Shown: positions 53,267 to 61,689 of the stretch, piece by piece
Numbering within the stretch: the first letter of the stretch is position 1
How the letters are laid out: every line of letters starts with the position of its first letter
Source: Demequina sp. NBRC 110057
GTDB taxonomy: Bacteria > Actinomycetota > Actinomycetes > Actinomycetales > Demequinaceae
Reading direction: 5' to 3'
Assembly: GCF_002090175.1 (NCBI RefSeq)
Contig: NZ_BBRN01000004.1
Location: forward strand, 124,001-188,000
Length of the DNA: 64,000 nt
Notes under the pieces: model-generated
What the model was told of the DNA's origin: nothing
Seen by the model: only the letters and a program-made list of their open reading frames with translations
Databases searched by the model: none
Position numbers and translations under genes: made by a program

Positions 53267-55516
53267 TTACTCCTTGTCGACGATGACGAACGGGGCGGGC
53301 GTGAGGTCCGCGAGTCGCGAGGTGGGGCCCACCAGCAGGGTGAAGTCCCCGGGCTCGACCACGCGCTCGCCGGCGGCGTTGACGATGCTGCAGGCGCTCG
53401 CGGCGACCTCGAGCGACACGGAGGCGGACTCGCCCGGCTGCAGCGCAACGTGCGCCACGGCCTTGAGCTCGCGGTCGGCCCACGTGGCCGAGGTCACGTT
53501 GTCCCTCACGTAGCCCTGCACGGTCTCCAACACCGGACGCGAGCCGGTGTTCGTCACCGTCACGCTCGCTCGCAAGGTGTCGGCCAGGCCCACGGTCGAT
53601 GCCTCGAGCGCCACGTCGCCGTACTCGACGGACGAGAAGGACAGGCCGTCGCCGAAGACCCACTGCGGCTCCTGCGTGAGGTCGGCGTAGCGGTACCCGT
53701 GCTGGGCGTCGATCTGGTTGTAGAAGGTGGGCTGCTGGCCCACGTGGCGGGGCCACGAGATCGGCAGGCGGCCGCTGGGCTCGATGGCGCCCATCAGCAG
53801 TTCGCCCACGGCGCGGCCACCGGCCATGCCGGGGTTGGCGGCCCAGATGATGGCCGATGCCTGGGCCGCCGAGGCGGGGAGCACGTGCGGCTTGGAGGCG
53901 AGCACCACCAGGATCACGGGGGTGCCGGTCGCGACGAGCGCGTCGAGCAGCGCGACCTGGCCGCCCAGCAGCTCGAGCGTCGCGGTCGACTTTCCCTCGC
54001 CCACCAGCTCGATGCGGTCGCCCAGCACGGCGACGACTGCATCGGCGCCCGTGGAGGCCGCGACTGCCTCGTCGATCATCGCCTGGTCGGGCTCGACGGG
54101 GAACGCGATGTGGGGGCGCGGCTGGCCGTCGGGGAAGAAAGCGCCCTTCGGGTCGGGCCCGGTGGTGATGATTTCGGCGCCCTTGGCGTAGGTCACCTCG
54201 GAGCCCTCGGGGGCGGCGGCGCGCACGCCGTCGAGCACGGTCGAGATCATCTCGCGCGGGTGCCCCTGCATGAGCCAGTCGGCCTGGCCCGACGCGCCTG
54301 CCCAGTCTCCGAGCGTGGTGTGCGGGTCGTCGGCGTTGGGGCCCACGACCGCGAGGCGCAGCGCCCGGTCAGCGGGCAGCGGCAGGGTGCCGTCGTTCTC
54401 GAGCAGCACCAGGGAGCGGCGCGCCGCCTCGAGGTTGAGGGCGCGGTGCTCGGGGGAGGCGATGACCTCGCGCTGACGCTCGGGGTCGGCGAGCCGCACG
54501 TCCTCGAACAGGCCCAGGTCGAACTTCAGGGTGAGGATGCGCGCGACGGCCTCGTCGATGCGCGCCTCGTCCAGGAGGCCCTGCTCGACGGCGTCCTGCG
54601 CTCCCTGGAAGAAGGCGGGCGTCGTCATGATCATGTCGTTGCCGGCGTTGACGGCGGCGGCCGATGCCTGGGCATAGTCGGGGAACAGGCGCTGCTCGCG
54701 CACCAGGTTGCCGACGTTGTCCCAGTCGGTAATGAGGGTGCCGGTGTAGCCCCACTCGTCGCGCAGCACGTCGTTCAGCAGCCACTTGTTGATGGTGATG
54801 GGTACGCCGTCGGTGGCCTGGTAGCCGAGCATGAAGGTGGCCGAGCCCTCGCGGGCCACGCGCTCGAAGGCGGGCAGGTACCAGGAGCGCAGCTTGCGGC
54901 GCGAGATGTCCGCCTCGGAGGCGTCGCGGCCGCCCTGCGTCTCGGAGTATCCGGCGAAGTGCTTGGACGTGGCGACGATCGCGGTCGGGTCGGCCAGCCC
55001 GTCGCCCTGGTAGCCGCGCACCATCGCGGCGCCGAGCTCGCCCAACAGGTAGGGGTCCTCACCGAACGTCTCGGACACGCGGCCCCAGCGCAGGTCGCGC
55101 GCGATGCACAGGACGGGGGAGAACGTCCAGTGGATGCCGGTCGCCGCGACCTCCACCGCTGTCGCGCGGGCGACGCGCTCGAGCAGGTCGACGTCGAACG
55201 ATGCCGCCATGCCCAGCTGGGTGGGATAGATCTCGGCGCCCTCGAAGAACGAGTGGCCATGGATGCAGTCCTCGCCGATGAGTAGCGGGATGCCCAGGCG
55301 GGTCTGCGCGTTCAGCTCGTGTGCCTGCGCCAGGCGCTCGGGGGAGGCGTGGAGGATCGACCCCACGTGCATGTCCTCGATGAGGTGCGGCACTCCGTCG
55401 TACGTGTGCATCTGCATCATCTGCCCCACCTTCTCGGGCAGCGTCATGCGGCCGACGAGGTCGGCGACGCGCTCCGGGGTCGGCAGCGAAGGGTCGAGGT
55501 AAGCGGCGGTGGTCAC
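53267..55516 (-). CDS. GH3 beta-glucosidase/xylosidase (BglX-like)
   Basis: The 749-aa glycoside hydrolase has the (alpha/beta)8 domain (about 1-330), with KHFAGYSETQGGRD near 190 and the nucleophile Asp in TLITDWDNVG near 262. The alpha/beta sandwich domain (about 380-600) carries AVLGDRIELVGEGKST, and the C-terminal fibronectin-III-like domain spans about 650-745. No signal peptide is seen, so it is cytoplasmic, which fits a coupled permease. GTG 55516 has AAAGGA upstream. Divergent from a TetR gene; the operator lies between their -10 elements. TAGGCT (55556-55561, minus strand) is the likely -10. Confidence 0.93.
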   Translation of the reverse strand: MTTAAYLDPSLPTPERVADLVGRMTLPEKVGQMMQMHTYDGVPHLIEDMHVGSILHASPERLAQAHELNAQTRLGIPLLIGEDCIHGHSFFEGAEIYPTQLGMAASFDVDLLERVARATAVEVAATGIHWTFSPVLCIARDLRWGRVSETFGEDPYLLGELGAAMVRGYQGDGLADPTAIVATSKHFAGYSETQGGRDASEADISRRKLRSWYLPAFERVAREGSATFMLGYQATDGVPITINKWLLNDVLRDEWGYTGTLITDWDNVGNLVREQRLFPDYAQASAAAVNAGNDMIMTTPAFFQGAQDAVEQGLLDEARIDEAVARILTLKFDLGLFEDVRLADPERQREVIASPEHRALNLEAARRSLVLLENDGTLPLPADRALRLAVVGPNADDPHTTLGDWAGASGQADWLMQGHPREMISTVLDGVRAAAPEGSEVTYAKGAEIITTGPDPKGAFFPDGQPRPHIAFPVEPDQAMIDEAVAASTGADAVVAVLGDRIELVGEGKSTATLELLGGQVALLDALVATGTPVILVVLASKPHVLPASAAQASAIIWAANPGMAGGRAVGELLMGAIEPSGRLPISWPRHVGQQPTFYNQIDAQHGYRYADLTQEPQWVFGDGLSFSSVEYGDVALEASTVGLADTLRASVTVTNTGSRPVLETVQGYVRDNVTSATWADRELKAVAHVALQPGESASVSLEVAASACSIVNAAGERVVEPGDFTLLVGPTSRLADLTPAPFVIVDKE

Positions 55517-55566
55517 GCGCGAATCCTTTCGATAAGGGTCGATGCGGCCCACAGTAGCCTAATTTC

Positions 55567-55578
55567 TACCGTGTGGTA
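55567..55578. promoter_or_regulatory. TetR operator TACC-GTGT-GGTA
   Basis: A perfect dyad is centred between the GH3 -10 (55556-55561) and the tetR -10 TAAGTT (55577-55582), overlapping the latter. A repressor bound here would block both divergent promoters. Confidence 0.65.
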
Positions 55579-55589
55579 AGTTGAGGCAC

Positions 55590-56201
55590 GTGAACACCAA
55601 TGTGACCGCTGGTCAGGACCGCACCTACGCACGCGGGCGGGCTACCAAGTCCCACCTCCTCGACGTCGCGCGCGATCACTTCGCCGAGTTCGGCTACCGC
55701 GGCAGCTCCCTCAGGGACATCGCCCAGCGCGCCGGAATGTCGCACCCGGGGCTGCTATATCACTTCCCCGCCAAGGAGGCCCTGCTGATGGCCGTCCTGG
55801 AGCGGCGCGACCAGGTGGATGGCGAGGTGAACCCGGTGCGTGGCGAAGACGGGCTCGTGGCCCTGCGCAACCTCGTGCAGTCCGCCTACCGCAACGAGGG
55901 GAACAGGGGAGTGGTCGAACTCTTCGCCGTCGTCTCGGCCGAGGCCACGTCCGCCGACCATCCCGCGCACGACTTCTTCGTGGCGCGCTACGAGCGCCTC
56001 GTGGAGCGCGTCACCCTGGCCTTCGAGAACGTGAAGGCCACCGGCCTGCTCCGCGACGGCATCGTGCCTGGCATTGCCGCCGTGCAGACGGTCGCGCTCA
56101 TGGACGGTCTCCAGGTGCAGTGGCTGCTGGGCTCGACCGACCTGTCGATGGGCGACGCTATGCGCGCGCACTTCGCCGCCCTGGTGGACGCCGACCTGTA
56201 G
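55590..56201 (+). CDS. TetR-family regulator of the GH3 operon
   Basis: The 203-aa regulator has the TetR helix-turn-helix in residues 15-62 (FGYRGSSLRDIAQRAGMSHPGLLYHF, with the family's FPAKEALL after it) and a helical ligand-binding domain. GTG 55590 is chosen because TAAGTT lies seven bases upstream; TTG 55581 would overlap the -10. It probably represses itself and the GH3-MFS operon until a glycoside is present (inference from divergence and operator). Confidence 0.92.
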   Translation: MNTNVTAGQDRTYARGRATKSHLLDVARDHFAEFGYRGSSLRDIAQRAGMSHPGLLYHFPAKEALLMAVLERRDQVDGEVNPVRGEDGLVALRNLVQSAYRNEGNRGVVELFAVVSAEATSADHPAHDFFVARYERLVERVTLAFENVKATGLLRDGIVPGIAAVQTVALMDGLQVQWLLGSTDLSMGDAMRAHFAALVDADL

Positions 56202-56384
56202 TCCGCGGCGCCCCGCGGGTTCCGACCTGCACGTGTGTCGTAAATGTGACGCATGTGACAACTTGGCAAAGACCTGCGCTTTTATCGTGCAAAGTCGGGG
56301 TGGCGGCGCTACCTTGTGAGTGAGACGCCACGCACGCCTCGCCTGTCAACGCCGGCAACAGTCACGTCGCAAGGAGAGCACGCC

Positions 56385-56966
56385 ATGTCCACCACACCCG
56401 TTCCCACCTCGAGCGAGGTCGAGGGGCCGGTCGGCTCCAAGACCGGCTGGGTCTTCCTGTCGATCACCCGCATCGTGATCGGCTTCTACTTCTTCTGGGC
56501 CTTCATTGACAAGCTGTTTGGCCTGGGCTTCTCCACCTGTCGCGCCGAGGACGGCTCCGTCGAGGTCATGTGTGACCGCGCCTGGCTGTCCGGCGCGCGC
56601 ATCACCGAGGGCTACCTCGGCTCCTCTTCCGGCCCGTTCGCCGACTTCTTCGCGAGCCTCGGTGAGCAGGCGTGGACAGACTGGCCGTTCATGCTCGGCC
56701 TGTGCGGCATCGGCCTCGCGCTCATGCTTGGCATCGGCACGCGCGTGGGCATGTGGTCCGGCTGCATCATGCTCGCCATGATGTGGATCTCGCACTCCTG
56801 GCCCGGCGAGGGTGGTAACACCACCAACCCCTTCGTTGACGACCACATCATCATGATCGTCGCGATCATCGGCGTCGTCCTCGTCGAGCTGCGCTACCAG
56901 GCGGTCGGCCTCGGCCCCTGGTGGAGGAGCCTCGACGTGGTCCAGAAGCAGCGCTGGCTGATCTGA
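56385..56966 (+). CDS. DoxX-like membrane protein, copy 1
   Basis: The 193-aa integral membrane protein has four helices: about 22-45 (GWVFLSITRIVIGFYFFWAF), 100-120, 125-145 and 160-182. It has the DoxX-like FIDKLFGLGF after helix 1. A loop with two cysteines (STCRAEDGSVEVMCDRAW, residues 51-63) is unusual for the family and could form a disulfide on the outer face. ATG 56385 has AAGGAG upstream. DoxX relatives are linked to thiol or sulphur redox; function here is unknown. Followed by a terminator and by a second copy. Confidence 0.85.
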   Translation: MSTTPVPTSSEVEGPVGSKTGWVFLSITRIVIGFYFFWAFIDKLFGLGFSTCRAEDGSVEVMCDRAWLSGARITEGYLGSSSGPFADFFASLGEQAWTDWPFMLGLCGIGLALMLGIGTRVGMWSGCIMLAMMWISHSWPGEGGNTTNPFVDDHIIMIVAIIGVVLVELRYQAVGLGPWWRSLDVVQKQRWLI

Positions 56967-56985
56967 TTCCACCTTTCACCCGTGC

Positions 56986-57017
56986 ATGGCGGGGCGGCCC
57001 TCGGGCCGTCCCGCCAT
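56986..57017 (+). terminator. Terminator after DoxX copy 1
   Basis: ATGGCGGGGCGGCCC and its inverse (one G-U pair) form a 15-bp stem with a minimal loop and no T-tract. It is very similar to the terminator after copy 2, which suggests that gene and terminator were duplicated together. Confidence 0.8.
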
Positions 57018-57254
57018 CGGCGTCTCTAGGCCTTAAGTCCTTTTCTGCAGGATTCCCGAAAAGGCCAAAAAAGTGAGAACAAGGTCCCAGATTTGGCCTC
57101 CCGGCTGCCGTTATGGAAATCGCCTTAAAAGTGGGATCAACCTGGGAATATGCACGCGCAAGTGATGTCAGAACCCCTATGTTGGAAGCAAGACGCCGCC
57201 CCCGGGGCGCGTTGGCAACCTCCACAAGAGATACCGACATAAGGAGTCACCATC
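57018..57254 (+). promoter_or_regulatory. AT-rich promoter region of DoxX copy 2
   Basis: These 237 bases contain no gene and are clearly less GC-rich than the rest of the window, with runs such as CCAAAAAAG. TATGTT at about 57173-57183 is a -10 candidate. Half-sites GGTCCC (near 57080) and GGGATC/CTGGGA (near 57130) resemble the cydA-type dyad only in part. It bears no clear similarity to the region before copy 1, so the two copies are probably regulated differently. Confidence 0.45.
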
Positions 57255-57833
57255 ATGGCGACCGCAAGCACCGACGTGACCACCCCGCAGGGTCCCGTCG
57301 GCTCCAAGACCGGCTGGGTTTTCCTCTCGATCACCCGCATCACGATCGGCTTCTACTTCTTCTGGGCCTTCATCGACAAGCTGTTCGGCCTTGGCTTCTC
57401 GACCTGCCGCCTCGAGGACGGCTCGGTGCAGGTGCTGTGCGACAACGCCTGGCTGTCCGGCTCGCGCATCACCGAGGGCTACCTCGGCTCCTCGTCCGGC
57501 CCGCTGGCTGACTTCTTCGCCACCCTCGGTGGCTACGCCTGGACCGACTGGGCCTTCATGATCGGCCTGTGCGGCATCGGCCTCGCGCTGATCCTGGGCA
57601 TCGGCACCCGCATCGGCATGTGGTCGGGCGTCGCGATGCTCGCCATGATGTGGGTCTCCCACGCCTGGCCCGGCGCCGGTGGCAACACCACCAACCCCTT
57701 CGTCGACGACCACATCATCATGATCGTCGCGATCATCGGCATCGTCCTGGTCGAGCTGCGCTACCAGGCCGTGGGCCTCGGTGGCTGGTGGAGGCGCCTG
57801 GACATCGTCCAGAAGCAGCCCTGGCTGATCTAA
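57255..57833 (+). CDS. DoxX-like membrane protein, copy 2
   Basis: The 192-aa product is about 85% identical to copy 1 by eye; both share the cysteine loop (STCRLEDGSVQVLCDNAW), the GYLGSSSGP segment and GNTTNPFVDDHIIMIVAI before the last helix. Differences cluster in the first 12 residues and near residue 88. ATG 57255 has AAGGAG upstream. Together the copies form a recent tandem duplication with separate promoters. Confidence 0.85.
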   Translation: MATASTDVTTPQGPVGSKTGWVFLSITRITIGFYFFWAFIDKLFGLGFSTCRLEDGSVQVLCDNAWLSGSRITEGYLGSSSGPLADFFATLGGYAWTDWAFMIGLCGIGLALILGIGTRIGMWSGVAMLAMMWVSHAWPGAGGNTTNPFVDDHIIMIVAIIGIVLVELRYQAVGLGGWWRRLDIVQKQPWLI

Positions 57834-57852
57834 GACCTCGCATTACCCGCAC

Positions 57853-57884
57853 ACGGCGGGGCGGCCCTAGGGCCGCCCCGCCGT
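57853..57884. terminator. Bidirectional terminator holding a stop codon at its tip
   Basis: ACGGCGGGGCGGCCC, then TA, then its exact inverse: a 15-bp stem. It follows DoxX copy 2 by 19 bp. On the minus strand the loop TAG is the stop of the SGNH gene, whose last five codons are the right arm. Confidence 0.8.
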
Positions 57885-58646
57885 TGTCGTGTCCGCGGCC
57901 GATGCGGTGGTGGCCCGCATCTCGGCCCGCACCGTGTGCAGCACCTGAGGCAGGAGGTCGCGGCTGCGCCGCGCGGCCCACGGCACGCCGTGACGCGTGA
58001 GCCACCACGCGCGGGCGGCGAGCGACGGTTCCCGCGCCGGCGGCGACAGGGGAGCAACCTGCGGCCACGCCGGGCCGAGCGCCTCGACGGCGGCGCGCGC
58101 GAGCGCCCGGTGCCCCCTCTGGGACGGGTGAATGCGGTCGATGTGCCAGGCGTGGGCGCCGTCCGCGGCGAAGATGACGGAGCCATCGACGATCGTCACG
58201 GGCATGCCGGCAGAAGCCCGTCGCAGCGCGGCGTTCACCGCCTCGGCTCGCCGGGCCATGGCGCTCGCGACGCGTTCGGGAAGCAGGTCGAACAGGCCGA
58301 TGCGGTCGATAGTGGCGAGCACCACCGCCCGGTCGCCGCGCGTCAGCTCTACGAGCGCCGCGCGGGTGCACCTCTCCACCTCGCCGGGGTCGAAGTCTCC
58401 TCGCAGCGCATCGTTGCCTCCCACGGTCAGCAGCGCCACGTCCGGATCGAGCGCGACGGCGTCAGCCACCTGGGCGGCGAGGTCCCGGGCCCGGGTCCCG
58501 TTCGCGGCCAGGTTCGCAAAGGCGCGCGCACCGAGCGCCGCGGCCGCGTGAGCCGCCCAGCCCACGTGACCCCAGTCCTCCCGCACGCCGTCGCCCACAC
58601 CCAGGGTGATCGAGTCGCCGAGCGCGACGACGCTCGGGCCGCTCAC
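57867..58646 (-). CDS. SGNH hydrolase in the glycosyltransferase operon
   Basis: The 259-aa hydrolase has block I ALGDSITLGVGDG (Ser near 11), block III TVGGNDALRGDF near 74 and block V IDRIHPSQRGHRAL near 173. There is no signal peptide. GTG 58646 overlaps the upstream glycosyltransferase stop. Its 3' end runs into the terminator at 57853. It might act on an acylated sugar made by the neighbouring enzymes, but that is only inference from context. Confidence 0.88.
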   Translation of the reverse strand: MSGPSVVALGDSITLGVGDGVREDWGHVGWAAHAAAALGARAFANLAANGTRARDLAAQVADAVALDPDVALLTVGGNDALRGDFDPGEVERCTRAALVELTRGDRAVVLATIDRIGLFDLLPERVASAMARRAEAVNAALRRASAGMPVTIVDGSVIFAADGAHAWHIDRIHPSQRGHRALARAAVEALGPAWPQVAPLSPPAREPSLAARAWWLTRHGVPWAARRSRDLLPQVLHTVRAEMRATTASAADTTTAGRP

Positions 58647-59788
58647 GCCGCCTCACTGACCCGCACCCCCGCGAGGGCGGCCAGGTGCAGCGCCTCCATG
58701 GTCTCCACGGTGCGCTCCCACGGCATCGTCTCGGCGCGTGCCCGTGCGTCGGCACGCCTCACGACCGGGTCGCGCGCCAGCAGGGTGCGGATGCCGGCCG
58801 CGACGTCGCCCGGCGTCCCCCGCACCTCCACCCCCGCCGCGCCGATCACCTCGGGCAGCGCCGATTCGGCGTGGGCCACCACCGGCGTGCCGGAGGCGAG
58901 CGCCTCGAGCGCGGCGAGCCCGAAGGTCTCGATGGGGCCAGGGGCGACCACGGCATCGGCCGTCGCGAGGAGTGCGGCGAAGCGCTCCGCGTTGTCGACG
59001 AATCCCAGGAGATCGACGGGAAGTGCCTGCGCGAGGTGCCGCATGCGCGGCTCGAGCGGGCCGGCGCCTGCCACGACCAGCCGGACGCGGCGACCCTGAC
59101 TCATGAACACCCGCACGGCCTCCACTGCCAGGAGCGGCGCCTTCTCGCGGGATAGTCGCGAGGCGAGCACCAGGAGCGACTCGTCCGGGGCCGCCAGGAG
59201 TCCTCGCAACGCGGGATCCCGTCGGGAGGGGTGAAAGCGGGCGAGGTCGACGCCCAGCGGCACGGTGACCGTCGGCAGGCCGAGTCGCGTGAACTCGCCT
59301 GCGGCGAAGTCCGTGGTGCACACGACGGCGTCGAAGCGGGCGTGTGTCGCGGAGTTGTGACGGTCGACGGCGCGCCGGATCCAGGCAGCGTGAGTAAGCG
59401 CGGGCCCGAGGTTGGCGCGCAGCACACCGTCGGCGCGTTCGTGCGCGAAGAACACGGTGGGGATGTGGCCGGCGCGTGCCCAGTCGGCGAGGGGCGTGAG
59501 CGTGGTGCGGTCGGACACCTCGAGGACGTCGGGCGCGAAGCGTGCAAGCGCCGTGCGCACCGCGTCGAGCCTGACGATGGCGCGGTACCCTCCGCTGCGT
59601 GGGATGAGGGGCGAGCGCAGGGTGACGCGCGTGCCCCACGGCGTGTCCTCGCGGACGTCGCGGGTGCCAGGCACGACCAGCAGCACCTCGTGGCCGCGCT
59701 GCCGGTAGCCCGCGCCGAGCGCGTGCATGGCGGTGCGCAGCCCTCCCGAGCGCGGGCCGTAGAAGTTGGCGACGTGCGCGATCCTCAT
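58643..59788 (-). CDS. GT4-family glycosyltransferase A
   Basis: The 381-aa GT-B-fold enzyme has an N-terminal acceptor domain (AHVANFYGPRSGGLRTAMHALG) and a C-terminal nucleotide-sugar domain with VPLGVDLARFHPSRRD near 180, LASRLSREKAPLLAVEA near 213 and the EX7E motif in ETFGLAALEALASGTPVVA near 285. It belongs to the PimB/MgtA-like group. Translationally coupled to both neighbours (ATGA and GTGA). Likely glycosylates a lipid or cell-envelope molecule. Confidence 0.9.
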   Translation of the reverse strand: MRIAHVANFYGPRSGGLRTAMHALGAGYRQRGHEVLLVVPGTRDVREDTPWGTRVTLRSPLIPRSGGYRAIVRLDAVRTALARFAPDVLEVSDRTTLTPLADWARAGHIPTVFFAHERADGVLRANLGPALTHAAWIRRAVDRHNSATHARFDAVVCTTDFAAGEFTRLGLPTVTVPLGVDLARFHPSRRDPALRGLLAAPDESLLVLASRLSREKAPLLAVEAVRVFMSQGRRVRLVVAGAGPLEPRMRHLAQALPVDLLGFVDNAERFAALLATADAVVAPGPIETFGLAALEALASGTPVVAHAESALPEVIGAAGVEVRGTPGDVAAGIRTLLARDPVVRRADARARAETMPWERTVETMEALHLAALAGVRVSEAA

Positions 59789-60930
59789 GCGCCCGCCGCC
59801 GCGGACGCGAGCGGGCGCGCATGCATGCCGATGGCCTCCTCGTAGTAGCCCATCAGCTGCGTGCAGACCGAGGCCCACGTGCGGTCGCGCACGGCGTCGC
59901 GGGCGTGCGCCCCCGCGCGGTCCCGCCACTCGTCATCGTCGACGAGCCCCTGCACCGCCGCGACCAGCTCCTCGGGCTTGCCGGGGTCGTAGAGCATTCC
60001 CGTCACGCCCTCCGCCACCAGGTCCACCGGTCCGCCGCGGCGCGGCGCCACCACGGGAAGCCCGGAGGCGTGCGCCTCCTGGATGGTCTGGCAGAACGTC
60101 TCGAGGTCTCCGCAGTGCACAAAGAGGTCGAACGACGCCATCGCCCGGGCGAGCGCCTCACCCGCAAGGAAGCCGGTGAAGACCGCGTCGGGGAGGCTTG
60201 CCTCGAGCTCGTCGCGGCTGGGGCCGTCACCCACCACCACGAGACGGGCTCCCGCGACGGCGGCGAGGCGAGCGAGGTGGTCGACGCGCTTCTCGGGGGC
60301 CAGGCGGCCCACGTAGCCGACGATGCGCTCGCCCCGCGGTGCCCACTCGCGTCGCAGCGCCTCGTCGCGACGCGAGGGGTGAAACCGCACGGTGTCCACG
60401 CCGCGCCCCCACCGCCGCAGCCGCGGGACCCCGTGCTCCTCGAGCTGGCGCTCCGCGTGCGTGGAGGGGGCGAGAGTGAGGTCGGCGAGGGAATGCAGCT
60501 CGCGCACCCGATTCCACAGCAGCGCCTCGCCCCACGGCGCGCGGTAGCGGGCGGCGTAGCTGGGCACCTCGGTTTGGTAGACGGCCACGGTGGGAAGGTC
60601 GAGCGCCGCTGCCGCGCGCACCGCGGTCCAGCCGAGCATGAAGGGGGAGGCGAGGTGGACCACGTCCGGCGAAAAGTCCGCCAGGAGGCGCTCGACCCGT
60701 GCGGCCGATGCGACGCTCACCCTGACGTCGGCGTACCCCGGCCACCCCACGGAGGGCAGGCGCACCACCGGGGCCACGCCGTACCGCACCGGTCCGCGCC
60801 CGCGCGGCTCGGGGGCGATCACGAGCGCCTCATGCCCGTGTGCCGTGAGGTGCTCGATGACCCGCAGGAGCGAATGCGTGACGCCATTCGCGTGCGGGAG
60901 GAAGGACTCGGCTACCAGCGCGACTCTCAC
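59785..60930 (-). CDS. GT4-family glycosyltransferase B (MgtA/PimB-like)
   Basis: The 381-aa enzyme has VALVAESFLPHANGVTHSLLRV at the N-terminus, the typical opening of actinobacterial alpha-mannosyltransferases on glycolipids. It also has GRGVDTVRFHPSRRD near 182, GYVGRLAPEKRVDHL near 212 and the EX7E motif in ETFCQTIQEAHASGLPVVAP near 288. GTG 60930 gives the family N-terminus; ATG 60939 would add three residues. First gene of the three-gene operon. A role in lipomannan or glyco-glycerolipid synthesis is inferred from relatives. Confidence 0.9.
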   Translation of the reverse strand: MRVALVAESFLPHANGVTHSLLRVIEHLTAHGHEALVIAPEPRGRGPVRYGVAPVVRLPSVGWPGYADVRVSVASAARVERLLADFSPDVVHLASPFMLGWTAVRAAAALDLPTVAVYQTEVPSYAARYRAPWGEALLWNRVRELHSLADLTLAPSTHAERQLEEHGVPRLRRWGRGVDTVRFHPSRRDEALRREWAPRGERIVGYVGRLAPEKRVDHLARLAAVAGARLVVVGDGPSRDELEASLPDAVFTGFLAGEALARAMASFDLFVHCGDLETFCQTIQEAHASGLPVVAPRRGGPVDLVAEGVTGMLYDPGKPEELVAAVQGLVDDDEWRDRAGAHARDAVRDRTWASVCTQLMGYYEEAIGMHARPLASAAAGA

Positions 60931-61047
60931 GACTTCCATCGTCGCCACCGCGGCGGCGACGATGGAGACCCGGGAGGCGAAAGCCCGGTGAACCTTGGGT
61001 GTCCGGACCGTGACGGAGGCACACGGGCGCATGGGATGATGGCGGCT

Positions 61048-61689
61048 ATGCAGTCGCCGGTCCTCGCCCGTTCCCGTGCCCTCGTTGTCCTCGCTCTCGC
61101 CGCGATCGCGGCGGTGATGATCGCGCCGGCGGCCTCGGCGCACACCGACCTCAAGGAATCGAACCCCGCGGAGGGCGCGAGCGTCACTTTGCTCGACGAG
61201 GTGTCGCTGACGTTCACGAGCGACCTGCTCGAGATCGGCAACGAGCTGAGCATCGTCGACGCGGAGGGTGCCGCCCACGCGCTCGAGCCCACGTTCCCCG
61301 AGCCCACCAGCATCGCGGCCACCGTGGATGTGGACCTCCCCGAGGGCGACACCCAGCTCGTGTGGCGCGTCGTCGCCGAGGACGGCCACCCCATCGAGGG
61401 TGTCATCGACTTCACGTACGCCCCCGAAGGCGACGGGGCCGATGCCACGGCGAGCGCCGCTCCCACCCCCAGCCCCAGCGACTCGCCCTCCAAGGAGGCG
61501 CGCGCCGCCACGCCGAGCGCCTCCGCATCGGCCGTCCCCCTGACGACGGACGCCTCCGCGAGCCCCTCGCCCACGGCCGCCGCAGAGGCCGACGACGAGG
61601 GCGGCGTTCCCGCGTGGATCTGGTGGGTCGTCGGAGCCGCCGTCATCGGCACGGGCGTCACGGCGCTCGTCGCCGTCAACCGGCGGTGA
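61048..61689 (+). CDS. CopC-domain copper-binding membrane protein
   Basis: The 213-aa exported protein has a signal peptide of about 33 residues ending APAASA, so the mature chain begins His-Thr-Asp, the N-terminal His used by CopC as a copper ligand. The CopC beta-sandwich (34-128) has KESNPAEGASV and EDGHPIEGVIDFTY (second His). A Pro/Ser/Ala-rich linker (130-185) and one C-terminal helix (about 190-210, followed by NRR) anchor it outside the cell. GATGAT seven bases upstream of the ATG is a weak leaderless -10. Coupled to an MFS gene rather than to copD. Confidence 0.88.
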   Translation: MQSPVLARSRALVVLALAAIAAVMIAPAASAHTDLKESNPAEGASVTLLDEVSLTFTSDLLEIGNELSIVDAEGAAHALEPTFPEPTSIAATVDVDLPEGDTQLVWRVVAEDGHPIEGVIDFTYAPEGDGADATASAAPTPSPSDSPSKEARAATPSASASAVPLTTDASASPSPTAAAEADDEGGVPAWIWWVVGAAVIGTGVTALVAVNRR

